Positions 1-8,683 of a DNA stretch of 64,000 nt are shown here, in pieces. The stretch lies in the NCBI RefSeq assembly GCF_013093415.1, contig NZ_JABFBC010000001.1, forward strand, positions 1,426,001-1,490,000. Reading direction: 5' to 3'. The stretch comes from Halovulum dunhuangense (GTDB lineage Bacteria > Pseudomonadota > Alphaproteobacteria > Rhodobacterales > Rhodobacteraceae). The notes beneath the pieces are model-generated. The model saw only the letters and a program-made list of their open reading frames with translations. It was not told the origin of the DNA and did no database searches. The translations under genes were made by a program, and so were the position numbers. Within the stretch, counting starts at the first letter, position 1. Every line of letters starts with the position of its first letter.

Positions 1-617
1 TTTTCCACATGCTCGCTGTCGCGCTGCCAATAGGCGATGCCGCTGGCCTGCTGGGTCGCGTAGGACAACAGGTGTTCGGCCTGCGCCGGGGTCAGCCCCG
101 CCAGGGCACCGGCGGCGGCGGCGGCGCCGAAATTCGCGCCCAGGCAGTGGGTCGAATGGGTGCCGCTGCGCGGACCCGAGAACCCCAGCGCGATGGTGGC
201 GCGCGCCCCGATGTCGTAGCCGCAGGCGACGGCGCGCAGAAGTTCCGCGCCGCTGCGCCGCCGGTGATCCGCGACCGCAAGCGCCGCAGGCACCACCGCG
301 CAGCCCGGGTGGAAGCGTCCGCCCAGGTGCGAATCGTCGGTTTCGTCGGCATGGGCCGCCATCGCCGCCGCAAAGGCCGCGTCGATCGCGGTGGTCAGGA
401 TCGGCGTGCCGGGGACACAGGACTGCGCGGGACCCGTCTGCCCCTGGATGAAGGCCATGGCCTTCCTTCCGGCCTTCAGCCTTGTGCCGCTGATGATCGC
501 GGCCAGGGTGTCGAGCAGATGCAGCTGCGCCTTCTGCGCCACTTCGGGCGGCAGCGCGATCGCGGCCGCGGATGCGACATGCGCCGCGACCTGGGCGGTG
601 ATGGTGGTTTCGGTCAA
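1..617 (-). CDS. MmgE/PrpD family protein, N-terminal part (gene cut by window edge)
   Basis: Reading the minus strand from a TTG at 617 gives 205 codons with no stop before base 1, so the C-terminal part lies outside the window. The TTG is preceded by a GGAGGA ribosome site (622-627) at good spacing, which decides the start. Residues about 85-110 contain the stretch HADETDDSHLGGRFHPG, the family hallmark (acidic cluster followed by H-P) seen in 2-methylcitrate dehydratase and cis-aconitate decarboxylase relatives. The gene is divergent from the tricarboxylate transporter genes, and a second family member lies at their downstream end. This suggests, by inference, that both act on the imported acid. 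The exact substrate cannot be read from the sequence. Confidence 0.85.
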   Translation of the reverse strand, partial: MTETTITAQVAAHVASAAAIALPPEVAQKAQLHLLDTLAAIISGTRLKAGRKAMAFIQGQTGPAQSCVPGTPILTTAIDAAFAAAMAAHADETDDSHLGGRFHPGCAVVPAALAVADHRRRSGAELLRAVACGYDIGARATIALGFSGPRSGTHSTHCLGANFGAAAAAGALAGLTPAQAEHLLSYATQQASGIAYWQRDSEHVE

Positions 618-673
618 TCTGTCCTCCGGCACGAATTCTGACGATCGTTTTGCGTTCCGGCAGTCTCCGAAAA

Positions 674-690
674 TTGTCGGCAGTTGACAA
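674..690. promoter_or_regulatory. Operator-like palindrome between the divergent prpD-like and tctC genes
   Basis: TTGTC (674-678) and its exact complement GACAA (686-690) flank a 7-base spacer in the 154-bp divergent intergenic region. The position suits a shared operator for a GntR- or LysR-type regulator. No regulator gene lies next to it inside the window, so this is only a candidate. Confidence 0.3.
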
Positions 691-771
691 CCTTGGATCG
701 CAGCGTGAAACTGGCGGGGCTTGAGACTTGGACAAACCGAGTCCGACAGACACTGGATGGGAGGAGAATCC

Positions 772-1740
772 ATGCTACCCAAGATCCGCACAATTGCGGC
801 CGGCTTTGCCATGGCCGCAGCCGTCGGGGGGCTCAGCCTGCCCGCCGTGGCGCAGGATTACCCGCATGACACCGTGGTGCTGACGACGCATTCCTCGCCG
901 GGCGGCGGCACTGACGTGTTCCTGCGCGAGATGACCCGCTACCTGGGCAAGTATCTTGGCGTGAATTTCGCGGTCGAGAACGTGCGCGGGGGCTCGGGCG
1001 CGGCTGCAATGGCCGACATCGCGACATCGCCCGCCGATGGATCGCGCTTCTATGGAACGACGCCCACCTACATCAACACCTCGCTGCTGAGCGCGCCGGA
1101 ATACGATTTCCGCGACATGTCCGGCGTGGCCAACGTCTTCCTCGATCCGCAGATCGTGTTCGTGCGCGCCGAAAGCCCCTTCACCAACCTGGCCGAGGTG
1201 GTCGAGGCCTCCAAGGCGAGCCCCACGGCGGTGAAGTTCGGCGTGACCACCCCCGGTTCCCTGGACCGGCAGGTGATGGAGCAGTTCAAGCAGCTGACCG
1301 GCGCGCAGGGCCCGGTGATCACCCATGACGGCGGGGGCGAGCTGCTGATCAGCGTGCTGAACGGCACCGTCGACCTGGGCATCGGAGAGATCCAGGAACT
1401 GTCCACGCAGATCGAGGCTGGCGAGATCCGGCTGATCACCACCTACACCAAGGAGCGCCTGAGCGACTTCCCCGATGTGCCCACCGCCAGCGAGCAGGGC
1501 ATCGATCTTGTCGTGAACAAGTTCCGCGGCATCGCCGGGCCGAAGGACATGCCCGAAGAGATCTATGCCGCCTGGGAAAAGGCGATCCAGGAAGTGCTGG
1601 AAGATGCCGAATTCAAGGCCTGGTACGAGGCCCAGAGCCTGGTGCCCGCCTTCATGGGCCACGAGGAGTATGACGCGTTCCTTGAGGAATTCGCGACCGA
1701 ACAGGAAGCGTTCCTGAAGGAATACGGGATCATTCAGTAA
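772..1740 (+). CDS. tctC: Tripartite tricarboxylate transporter, periplasmic substrate-binding protein
   Basis: 322 residues. Residues 1-28 form a signal peptide (basic start, hydrophobic core, cleavage after PAVAQ), followed by the Bug/TctC binding-protein fold; the early PGGGTD segment and the ENVRGGSGA segment are typical of ligand-contacting loops in this family. The ATG at 772 has a strong GGGAGGAGA site just upstream; an in-frame ATG at 721 would place 17 residues before the signal peptide and is rejected. It is followed by tctB and tctA, completing a three-component secondary transporter. It delivers a carboxylate, probably a di- or tricarboxylate, to the TctAB membrane part in the periplasm. 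Confidence 0.92.
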   Translation: MLPKIRTIAAGFAMAAAVGGLSLPAVAQDYPHDTVVLTTHSSPGGGTDVFLREMTRYLGKYLGVNFAVENVRGGSGAAAMADIATSPADGSRFYGTTPTYINTSLLSAPEYDFRDMSGVANVFLDPQIVFVRAESPFTNLAEVVEASKASPTAVKFGVTTPGSLDRQVMEQFKQLTGAQGPVITHDGGGELLISVLNGTVDLGIGEIQELSTQIEAGEIRLITTYTKERLSDFPDVPTASEQGIDLVVNKFRGIAGPKDMPEEIYAAWEKAIQEVLEDAEFKAWYEAQSLVPAFMGHEEYDAFLEEFATEQEAFLKEYGIIQ

Positions 1741-1771
1741 AGACTGACGGCGGCACACGGGGAGAGCAGAC

Positions 1772-2269
1772 ATGCCCAAGGATTTCTGGATAGGACTGGT
1801 CACTTTGGGTGCCGCCACCTTTTACTGGCTGGAGGCGGACAAGATCCGCATCAGCCCGCTGGACGGCCCGGTGGGGGCATCGGGCCTGCCCAAGACGCTG
1901 GCGCTGGCGCTCGGTGCGCTTTCCGCGCTGCTGATCCTTCGCGCGCTGTTCGAGAAGCTGCGCCCGCTGCCCGACAGCGGCGCCCCAAAGGCGCCGCTGC
2001 GCGAGCGGATGGTTCCGCATCTGCGCGCCATGGGAATGCTGGGGCTCGGCATCGGATACGTTCTTCTTCTGCCGGTCTTCGGCTACGCCCTGACCGTGGC
2101 GGGGCTTCTGATCGGGGTCGGGCTCTATATCGGGGCGCGCCCCGACGCCAAGCTCTTCGCCGTCGCCATCGGCGGGGCGATCTTCTTCCATTTTCTCTTC
2201 GTCGAGTTCCTCGACGTGCCCCTTCCCGTCGGTGCGGTGATCGAAACGATCCTGTCCACCGGCGCCTGA
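1772..2269 (+). CDS. tctB: Tripartite tricarboxylate transporter, small membrane subunit
   Basis: 165 residues, mostly hydrophobic, with four likely membrane segments (about residues 5-20, 37-57, 80-100 and 105-150, the last of which may be two). This is the usual size and pattern for TctB, the poorly conserved small subunit. It starts 31 bases after tctC with a GGGGAGAG ribosome site and sits 25 bases before tctA, so the three are surely one transcript. The assignment rests on topology and on lying between tctC and tctA rather than on motifs. Confidence 0.88.
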   Translation: MPKDFWIGLVTLGAATFYWLEADKIRISPLDGPVGASGLPKTLALALGALSALLILRALFEKLRPLPDSGAPKAPLRERMVPHLRAMGMLGLGIGYVLLLPVFGYALTVAGLLIGVGLYIGARPDAKLFAVAIGGAIFFHFLFVEFLDVPLPVGAVIETILSTGA

Positions 2270-2294
2270 CCCCAGACCAGAGGATACCGGACAT

Positions 2295-3791
2295 ATGGAA
2301 GGCCTGTCTTACGCCTGGACCGCCCTGACAACGACCCCGGCCGTGTTCGCGGCATTTGGCGGGGTGATCTGGGGCATCCTCGGGGGGGCGCTGCCCGGCA
2401 TCTCGCCGTCGATCGCGATGGCGCTGCTGCTGCCCTTCACCTATGCGATGGAACCGACGACGGCCATCGTGCTGCTGGCGGCGGTCTATGTGGGCGCCGA
2501 GTATGGCGGCTCTATCCCCGCGATCCTGATCCGCACCCCTGGCACCAACGCCGCCGCCGCCACGGCCATCGACGGCTACGAGATGAAGCGCCAGGGCCGC
2601 GCCGGCGAGGCGCTGGGCATCTCGCTTGTCACCGGCGTGATCGGCGGGCTGGTCGGCTGGGCCTTTCTCGTCATGCTGACCGAGCCGCTGGCGCAGGTCG
2701 CGCTGATGTTCACCCCGCCGGCCTATTTCGCGCTGGGTGTGCTGGGCCTGAGCGTCATCGCCTCGCTGTCGAACGAGTCCCTCGTCAAGGGCCTGATGGC
2801 GGGCGTGGTGGGGCTGATGATCGCGACCGTGGGTACCGACCCGCTGTCGGGCGTCAACCGGTTCACCTATGGCTCGCCCGAGTTGCTGGCGGGGATCCCT
2901 TTCATCCTTGTCATGGTGGGCGTGTTTGCCGTGTCCGAACTCCTGGTGCAGAGCGACAAGAACGCCTGGGAACGGACCGACGCGGCCCAGGCAAGGATCG
3001 TGCTGCCCTCGTGGGGGATGCTGAAGAAACTGCGCCGGTCCATGGGCATCGGTTCCGGGATCGGCGCGGTCGAGGGCGTCATGCCCGGCGCCGGCGGATC
3101 GATCGCCGCGTTCATGTCCTACAACGAGGCCAAGCGCTGGTCGAAAGAACCCGAGAAGTTCGGCCACGGCTCGGAAGAGGCGGTCGCCGCCCCCGAGACG
3201 GCGAACAACGTGGTGGCCGGCACGGCGCTGGTGCCGATGCTCAGTTTCGGCATTCCCGGCTCGAACTCCACCGCGATCCTGCTGGGAGGGCTGCTGATCC
3301 ATGGCCTGCGCCCCGGCCCGATGCTGTTCGAGCAGAGCCCCGAATTCATCTATGGCCTCTTTGGCGGCCTGCTGGTGGCGAACGTCTCGCTGCTGGTGAT
3401 CGGGATCGTGATCATGACGCCGGCGATCTGGCTCGTGAACCGGCCCAAGCCCTATCTGCTGGCCGCGATCTATGCGCTGATCTTCTCGGGGATCTACTCG
3501 ATCCACCACAGCTTGTTCGATCTTTACATCGTGCTGCTTGCCGGCGGGATCGGCTACCTGATGCGGCTGATGGGCTTTCCGTTCCTGCCGCTCGTCCTGG
3601 GCCTGGTGCTGGGCTACCTGATCGAGTCGAACTACCGCCGGTCGCTTCTGCTGACCAATGGCGATCACATGGTCTTCCTTCAGGATCCGGTGTCGCTGGG
3701 CCTTCTGATCGTGGCGGTGCTGTTCGTTGTCGGCTCCGGCATCCGCGACTGGCGCGCGATCCGGCGCAAGCGCGCGCAGGCGCAGGCATGA
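2295..3791 (+). CDS. tctA: Tripartite tricarboxylate transporter, large membrane subunit
   Basis: 498 residues, about the normal length for TctA, with some 12 hydrophobic segments. The N-terminal region has GGALPGISPSIAMALLLPFT, and the centre repeats a related pattern as EGVMPGAGGSIAAFMSY; these two glycine/proline-rich repeats are the TctA signature and probably line the transport path. A further conserved stretch is FGIPGSNSTAILLGGL. The protein is the ion-coupled permease of the transporter. Its stop codon overlaps the start of the downstream prpD-like gene (ATGA), showing translational coupling between uptake and the putative dehydratase. Confidence 0.95.
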   Translation: MEGLSYAWTALTTTPAVFAAFGGVIWGILGGALPGISPSIAMALLLPFTYAMEPTTAIVLLAAVYVGAEYGGSIPAILIRTPGTNAAAATAIDGYEMKRQGRAGEALGISLVTGVIGGLVGWAFLVMLTEPLAQVALMFTPPAYFALGVLGLSVIASLSNESLVKGLMAGVVGLMIATVGTDPLSGVNRFTYGSPELLAGIPFILVMVGVFAVSELLVQSDKNAWERTDAAQARIVLPSWGMLKKLRRSMGIGSGIGAVEGVMPGAGGSIAAFMSYNEAKRWSKEPEKFGHGSEEAVAAPETANNVVAGTALVPMLSFGIPGSNSTAILLGGLLIHGLRPGPMLFEQSPEFIYGLFGGLLVANVSLLVIGIVIMTPAIWLVNRPKPYLLAAIYALIFSGIYSIHHSLFDLYIVLLAGGIGYLMRLMGFPFLPLVLGLVLGYLIESNYRRSLLLTNGDHMVFLQDPVSLGLLIVAVLFVVGSGIRDWRAIRRKRAQAQA

Positions 3792-5299
3792 GGCTGCACG
3801 AGGTCCGGCCACTGCGTCCCGGCGCCCGGCTGGCGCCGGAGGAGCAGCTCGCCTGGAAGATCGCGGCGATGGCGGCGGACCCTGCGGCGCTGGATCCTGC
3901 GGCGGCAGAGATGGCCGCCAACCGGATCGTGGATGACTGGGCGGTGGCGCTGGCCGCGATCAACCGGCCCGCGGTGATCGCTGCGCGCGGCGCGGCGCTG
4001 GCCCATCCGCGCAAGGGGGGCGCGAGCGTGATCGGTCTGCCCGCCGATCGGCGCTTCGACTGCCTCTGGGCAGGCTATGCGAATGCCGCCGCGATCCGCG
4101 AACTGGACTTCAACGACGCCTTCTTCGCGGCCGAAAGCTCGCATCCCGGCGATGTGATCGGGCCGATCGTGGCCGTGGCGCAGCAGACCGGCGTGGATGG
4201 CGCGGCGCTTCTGCGCGGCATCGTCACAGCCTACGAGATCCAGGTCGACCTGGTGAAGGGGATCGACCTGAACCGCCACCGCATCGACCATGTGGCGCAT
4301 CTTGGCCCGGCGGTCGCGGGCGGCATCGGCGCCATGCTGGGGCTGTCGGTGCCGGTGCTCTACCAGGCGGTGAACCTGGCGGCACACCTGGCGATATCGA
4401 CCCGGCAGACCCGCAAGGGGCAGATCTCGTCCTACAAGGCGGCGGCGCCCGGCCATATCGGACAGATCGCGATGCTGGCCATCGACCGCGCCATGCGCGG
4501 CGAGACCAGCCCCGCGCCGGTCTACGAGGGGGATTACGGGCTTCTCGCCATCCTGCTGGGCGGCCCCGAGACGGTGGCCCATGTGCCCCTGCCGGAACCC
4601 GGAGAGCCGAAGCGCGCGATCCTCGAGACATATCCGAAGGAACATTCCGCCGGCTATCACGGGCAGGCGCTGATCGACCTGGCCTTCCGCATGCGCGAAC
4701 GCATCGGCGATATCGAGGAAATCGGGGACATCGCCATCCACACCAAGAAGCTGACGCATCTGGTGATGGGCTCGGGCGCCGGCGATCCCGAGAAATGGGA
4801 CCCGCAGGCCAGCCGCGAGACGCTGGACCATTCCGCCATGTTCATCTTCGCCGTGGCGCTTCAGGACGGTGTCTGGCACCACGCCGACAGCTACGCGCCC
4901 GCGCGGGTGGCGCGGCCCGACACGGTGCGTCTGTGGCGCAAGATCCGCACGGTCGAGGATCCCGAATGGTCCGCCCGCTTCACCGATCCCGCGCCGCTGG
5001 ACAAGGATCACGGCGCCCGGGTGGTCGTCACCTACGCCGATGGCCGCGTGCTGACCGAAGAGATCGCTGTCGCCAACGCCCATCCGCGCGGCGCGCGTCC
5101 CTTCGGCCGCGAGGATTACCGGCGCAAGTTCCGCAGCTTCGCCGAGGGGCTGGTGGCCGAGGCCGAGATCGACCGCTTTCTCGCCACGGTGGACGGGCTT
5201 CATGCGTCGGGCCCGAAGGCGCTGGCCGGTCTTGCGATCGAATGCCTGCCGGGCCGGCTTGAAAGCGGCGCGCCCGGGCTGTTCGACATCCCCGTCTGA
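3788..5299 (+). CDS. MmgE/PrpD family protein, 2-methylcitrate dehydratase-like
   Basis: 503 residues, close to the length of PrpD (about 480). Family landmarks are RKGGASVIG near residue 75, DFNDAFFAAESSHPGD near 110-125, and LETYPKEHSAGYHGQALIDL near 280. These match PrpD-type dehydratases that remove water from 2-methylcitrate or citrate-like acids. The start is the ATG overlapping the tctA stop. No prpB or prpC (lyase or synthase of the methylcitrate cycle) is nearby, so this is probably not a standard propionate pathway. A role in degrading the acid brought in by TctABC is more likely. The annotation prpD is possible but not proven. Confidence 0.85.
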   Translation: MRLHEVRPLRPGARLAPEEQLAWKIAAMAADPAALDPAAAEMAANRIVDDWAVALAAINRPAVIAARGAALAHPRKGGASVIGLPADRRFDCLWAGYANAAAIRELDFNDAFFAAESSHPGDVIGPIVAVAQQTGVDGAALLRGIVTAYEIQVDLVKGIDLNRHRIDHVAHLGPAVAGGIGAMLGLSVPVLYQAVNLAAHLAISTRQTRKGQISSYKAAAPGHIGQIAMLAIDRAMRGETSPAPVYEGDYGLLAILLGGPETVAHVPLPEPGEPKRAILETYPKEHSAGYHGQALIDLAFRMRERIGDIEEIGDIAIHTKKLTHLVMGSGAGDPEKWDPQASRETLDHSAMFIFAVALQDGVWHHADSYAPARVARPDTVRLWRKIRTVEDPEWSARFTDPAPLDKDHGARVVVTYADGRVLTEEIAVANAHPRGARPFGREDYRRKFRSFAEGLVAEAEIDRFLATVDGLHASGPKALAGLAIECLPGRLESGAPGLFDIPV

Positions 5300-5306
5300 C
5301 CTGCCC

Positions 5307-5992
<686 letters not shown>

Positions 5993-5996
<4 letters not shown>

Positions 5997-6742
5997 GCCT
6001 CCTCTCCCAGGTAGGAGGCGCGGACCTCGGCGTTGGCGCGGATCTCGTCCACGGTCCCGGTGGCGATGACCCGTCCATAGACCAGCACCGACACGCGGTC
6101 GGCCAGCGCAAAGACAGCGTCCATGTCATGCTCGACCAGCAGGATCGGCGCCTGGCTGCGCAAATCCGACAGGATTTCCGTCATCGCGCGCGCACCTTCG
6201 GCGCCCATGCCGGCCATCGGCTCGTCCAGCAGGAAGGCGCGGGGCTTCAGCGCCAGCGCCATCGCCAGTTCCAGCCGCCGCCGCTCGCCATGGGAAAGCG
6301 CCGCGGCGGCGATGTCCTCGCGCCCCCTGAGCCCGGCATGGGCGACATGCGCGCGCGCGGGGCCGGTCAGGTGCGGGTCGCGCAGGGCGCGCCGGAAGAA
6401 GCGGAAGCTCGCGCCCGAGGCGCCCTGCACCGCCAGTACCACATTCGCCAGCACGCTGAACTCGGGAATGACGGACGACACCTGGAAGCTGCGCGCAAGC
6501 CCCGCCCGCGCCCGCGCCGCCGTATCGAGCCCGCCGATATCCCTGCCGCCGAAACGGACATGCCCGGCATCGGGGGCAAGCTCCCCCGCGATCAGCTTGA
6601 TCAGGGTGGACTTGCCCGCCCCGTTCGGCCCGATCAGGGCGTGGATCTCTCCGGGCCGCAGGTCGAGGCTTACGTCGTCGGTCGCCCGCAGCGCGCCGAA
6701 GCTCTTGCAGAGCCCGCCCAGGGAAAGGATCGGCTCAGCCAT
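5993..6742 (-). CDS. livG: LivG-type ABC transporter ATP-binding protein
   Basis: 249 residues, with Walker A GPNGAGKST, signature LSHGERRRLELAMAL and Walker B AFLLDEPMAGM, plus the C-terminal VLVYGRVIATGT seen in LivG. The start is the ATG at 6742, which overlaps the end of livM by 8 bases; a longer open frame to 6913 runs over livM and lacks any family similarity in its extra residues. The protein pairs with LivF to power import through LivH and LivM. Confidence 0.92.
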
Positions 6743-7703
6743 GCCGCCGCCTTTCGGCAAGACCCAGGATGCCGCCCGGTGCGAAGAGCACGATCGCCAG
6801 CAGCAGCAGGCCCACCAGCGCCAGCCAGTGCTCGGACACGCCGCCCAGCAGATGTTCGAGCAGGATGAACACCATCGCGCCCGCCAGCGGCCCCGCCAGC
6901 CGCGCGACGCCACCCAGGATGACGAAGACCATGATCTCGCCCGACATCTGCCAACTCATCATGGCGGGGCTCACGAAGCGGTTCAGGTCCGCGTAAAGCG
7001 CGCCCGCAAGCCCGGTTATCATGCCCGAAAGAACGAAGGCGGTCAGCTGCAGCGGGAACGGGCGGATGCCCAGGGCGCGCGCCCGTCCGGGGTTCTGCCG
7101 CGCCGCCTGCAACGCCAGCCCGAAGCGCGAGGCGGTCAGCATCGCGGTCAGCCCAAGCGCCAGCATCAGAAGCCCCGCGCAGATCGCGAAGAACTGAAGC
7201 GGCGCGAAGGTGTTCAGCCCCGGAAAGCTGTTGCGGACGTAGAAGGACAGCCCGTCCTCGCCGCCATAGGCCGGCCAGGAGATCGCGAAATAGAACAGCA
7301 TCTGCGCGAAGGCGAGCGTGACCATGATGAAATAGACCCCCCGCGTGCGCAGCGACAGCGCGCCGATCACCAGCGCCGCCAGCCCGGACAGGATCATCGC
7401 CACCGGCCAGATCGCCAGCATCTGGTTGGTGCCGGAAAATCCGAAGGGCAGGGGCTGGCCGCTCATGGCATGGCTTGCCAGCACCCCTGCCGCATAGCCG
7501 CCCAGCCCGAAATAGGCGGCGTGGCCGAAGGAGACCATGCCGCCATAGCCCAGGGCAAGGTTCAGCCCCACTCCGGCCAGGCCCAGGATTGCGGCCTTGG
7601 TTGCCAGCGTCACCAGATAGGGCTGCCCCATGAATTGGGCTGTCAGCGCCGTTCCGATCAGCAGCGCCAGCACCAGCGCATCGGCAAGCCCCGCACGCGC
7701 CAT
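6735..7703 (-). CDS. livM: LivM-type ABC transporter permease
   Basis: 322 residues with eight to ten hydrophobic segments. LALGYGGMVSFGHAAYFGLG near residues 50-70 is the LivM/LivH permease signature (G-x-x-S-x-G-H-A). It forms the membrane channel with LivH. Its start shares one base with the livH stop, which fits tight translational coupling. The short tail ERRRHG overlaps the livG start. Confidence 0.93.
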   Translation of the reverse strand: MARAGLADALVLALLIGTALTAQFMGQPYLVTLATKAAILGLAGVGLNLALGYGGMVSFGHAAYFGLGGYAAGVLASHAMSGQPLPFGFSGTNQMLAIWPVAMILSGLAALVIGALSLRTRGVYFIMVTLAFAQMLFYFAISWPAYGGEDGLSFYVRNSFPGLNTFAPLQFFAICAGLLMLALGLTAMLTASRFGLALQAARQNPGRARALGIRPFPLQLTAFVLSGMITGLAGALYADLNRFVSPAMMSWQMSGEIMVFVILGGVARLAGPLAGAMVFILLEHLLGGVSEHWLALVGLLLLAIVLFAPGGILGLAERRRHG

Positions 7704-8626
7704 CAGCGGGCCCCCTGTCCGTAAAGCCCCTGCGGGCGCAGCACCAGGACCACCGCCATCAGGATGTAGATCAGCATCGAGGCGACCGCCGATCCGATCG
7801 CGTTGGCCGAGGACGGGTCCATCACCTGCGCCAGAGCCGAGGGCAGCAGCGCCTTGCCCAGCGTGTCGGTCATGCCGACCAGAAGCGCGCCCACAAGCGC
7901 GCCCCGGATCGAGCCGATCCCGCCGATCACGATCACCACGAAGGCCAGGATCAGCACCGGCTCGCCCATGCCGACCTGTACCGACTGCACCGTGCCGACC
8001 AGCGCCCCCGCCAGCCCCGCCAGCGCCGCGCCCAAGGCGAAGACGGCGGTATAAAGCCGGCCGATATCGACGCCGAGTGCCGCCACGATCTCACGGTCGG
8101 CTTCACCGGCGCGGATGCGGATGCCAAGGCGCGTGCGCCCGATCAGCCAGAACAGGCCAAGTGCCACGGCAGCGCCGATCACGATGATCGCAAGGCGAAA
8201 GGCGGGATAGGTCACCCCGCCCGGAAGCGAGACCGGGCCGGACAGAAAGGGCGGAACCGACAGATAGAGCGGGAAGGACCCGAACACCCAGCGCGTCCCT
8301 TCGGAAAAGACGAGTATCAGCGCGAATGTGGCCAGCACCTGATCCAGGTGGTCGCGGGCATAAAGCCTGCGGATGACCAGAAGTTCGACCAGCGCGCCGG
8401 CGGCGGCGGCGGCCGCAAGGCTGGCGGCAAGCCCCAGCCAGAACGAACCCGTGGCGGCCGCGACCGCCGCGCAGGCAAAGGCGCCGATCATGTAGAGCGA
8501 TCCATGCGCAAGATTGATCAGCCCCATGACGCCGAAGACCAGCGTCAGGCCGGCGGCCATCAGGAACAGCATCATCCCGTATTGCAGGCCGTTCAGGGCC
8601 TGCTCGATCAGAAGCGTGAGCGGCAT
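7703..8626 (-). CDS. livH: LivH-type ABC transporter permease
   Basis: 307 residues with eight or so membrane segments. GLTLVFGVMGLINLAHGSLY near residue 25 is the LivH signature, and VIVIGGIGSIRGALVGALL near the end is also family-typical. The ATG at 8626 has a GGGAG ribosome site just upstream; the in-frame ATG at 8659 would add 11 residues that read from a stem-loop region and is less likely. It partners with LivM. It lies 57 bases after livK, and a stem-loop sits in that gap. Confidence 0.92.
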   Translation of the reverse strand: MPLTLLIEQALNGLQYGMMLFLMAAGLTLVFGVMGLINLAHGSLYMIGAFACAAVAAATGSFWLGLAASLAAAAAAGALVELLVIRRLYARDHLDQVLATFALILVFSEGTRWVFGSFPLYLSVPPFLSGPVSLPGGVTYPAFRLAIIVIGAAVALGLFWLIGRTRLGIRIRAGEADREIVAALGVDIGRLYTAVFALGAALAGLAGALVGTVQSVQVGMGEPVLILAFVVIVIGGIGSIRGALVGALLVGMTDTLGKALLPSALAQVMDPSSANAIGSAVASMLIYILMAVVLVLRPQGLYGQGAR

Positions 8627-8643
8627 GGAACTCCCGGGGGTGC

Positions 8644-8668
8644 CTGCGGGCCGGGTCACGGCCCGCAG
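8644..8668 (-). promoter_or_regulatory. Intercistronic stem-loop between livK and livH
   Basis: CTGCGGGCC (8644-8652) and GGCCCGCAG (8660-8668) pair perfectly over nine base pairs with a 7-base loop, directly after the livK stop. There is no T-run, so it is not a classical terminator. Such hairpins after binding-protein genes usually protect the upstream message and reduce downstream expression, which gives an excess of binding protein over permease. Confidence 0.6.
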
Positions 8669-8683
8669 CGCGTGGGGGCGGTA

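Noticed and set aside
1851-3812. 653-residue minus-strand open frame opposite tctB and tctA
   Set aside because: Very Arg/His/Asp-rich composition without any family signature, exactly antisense to a clear membrane-protein gene; a normal by-product of high GC.
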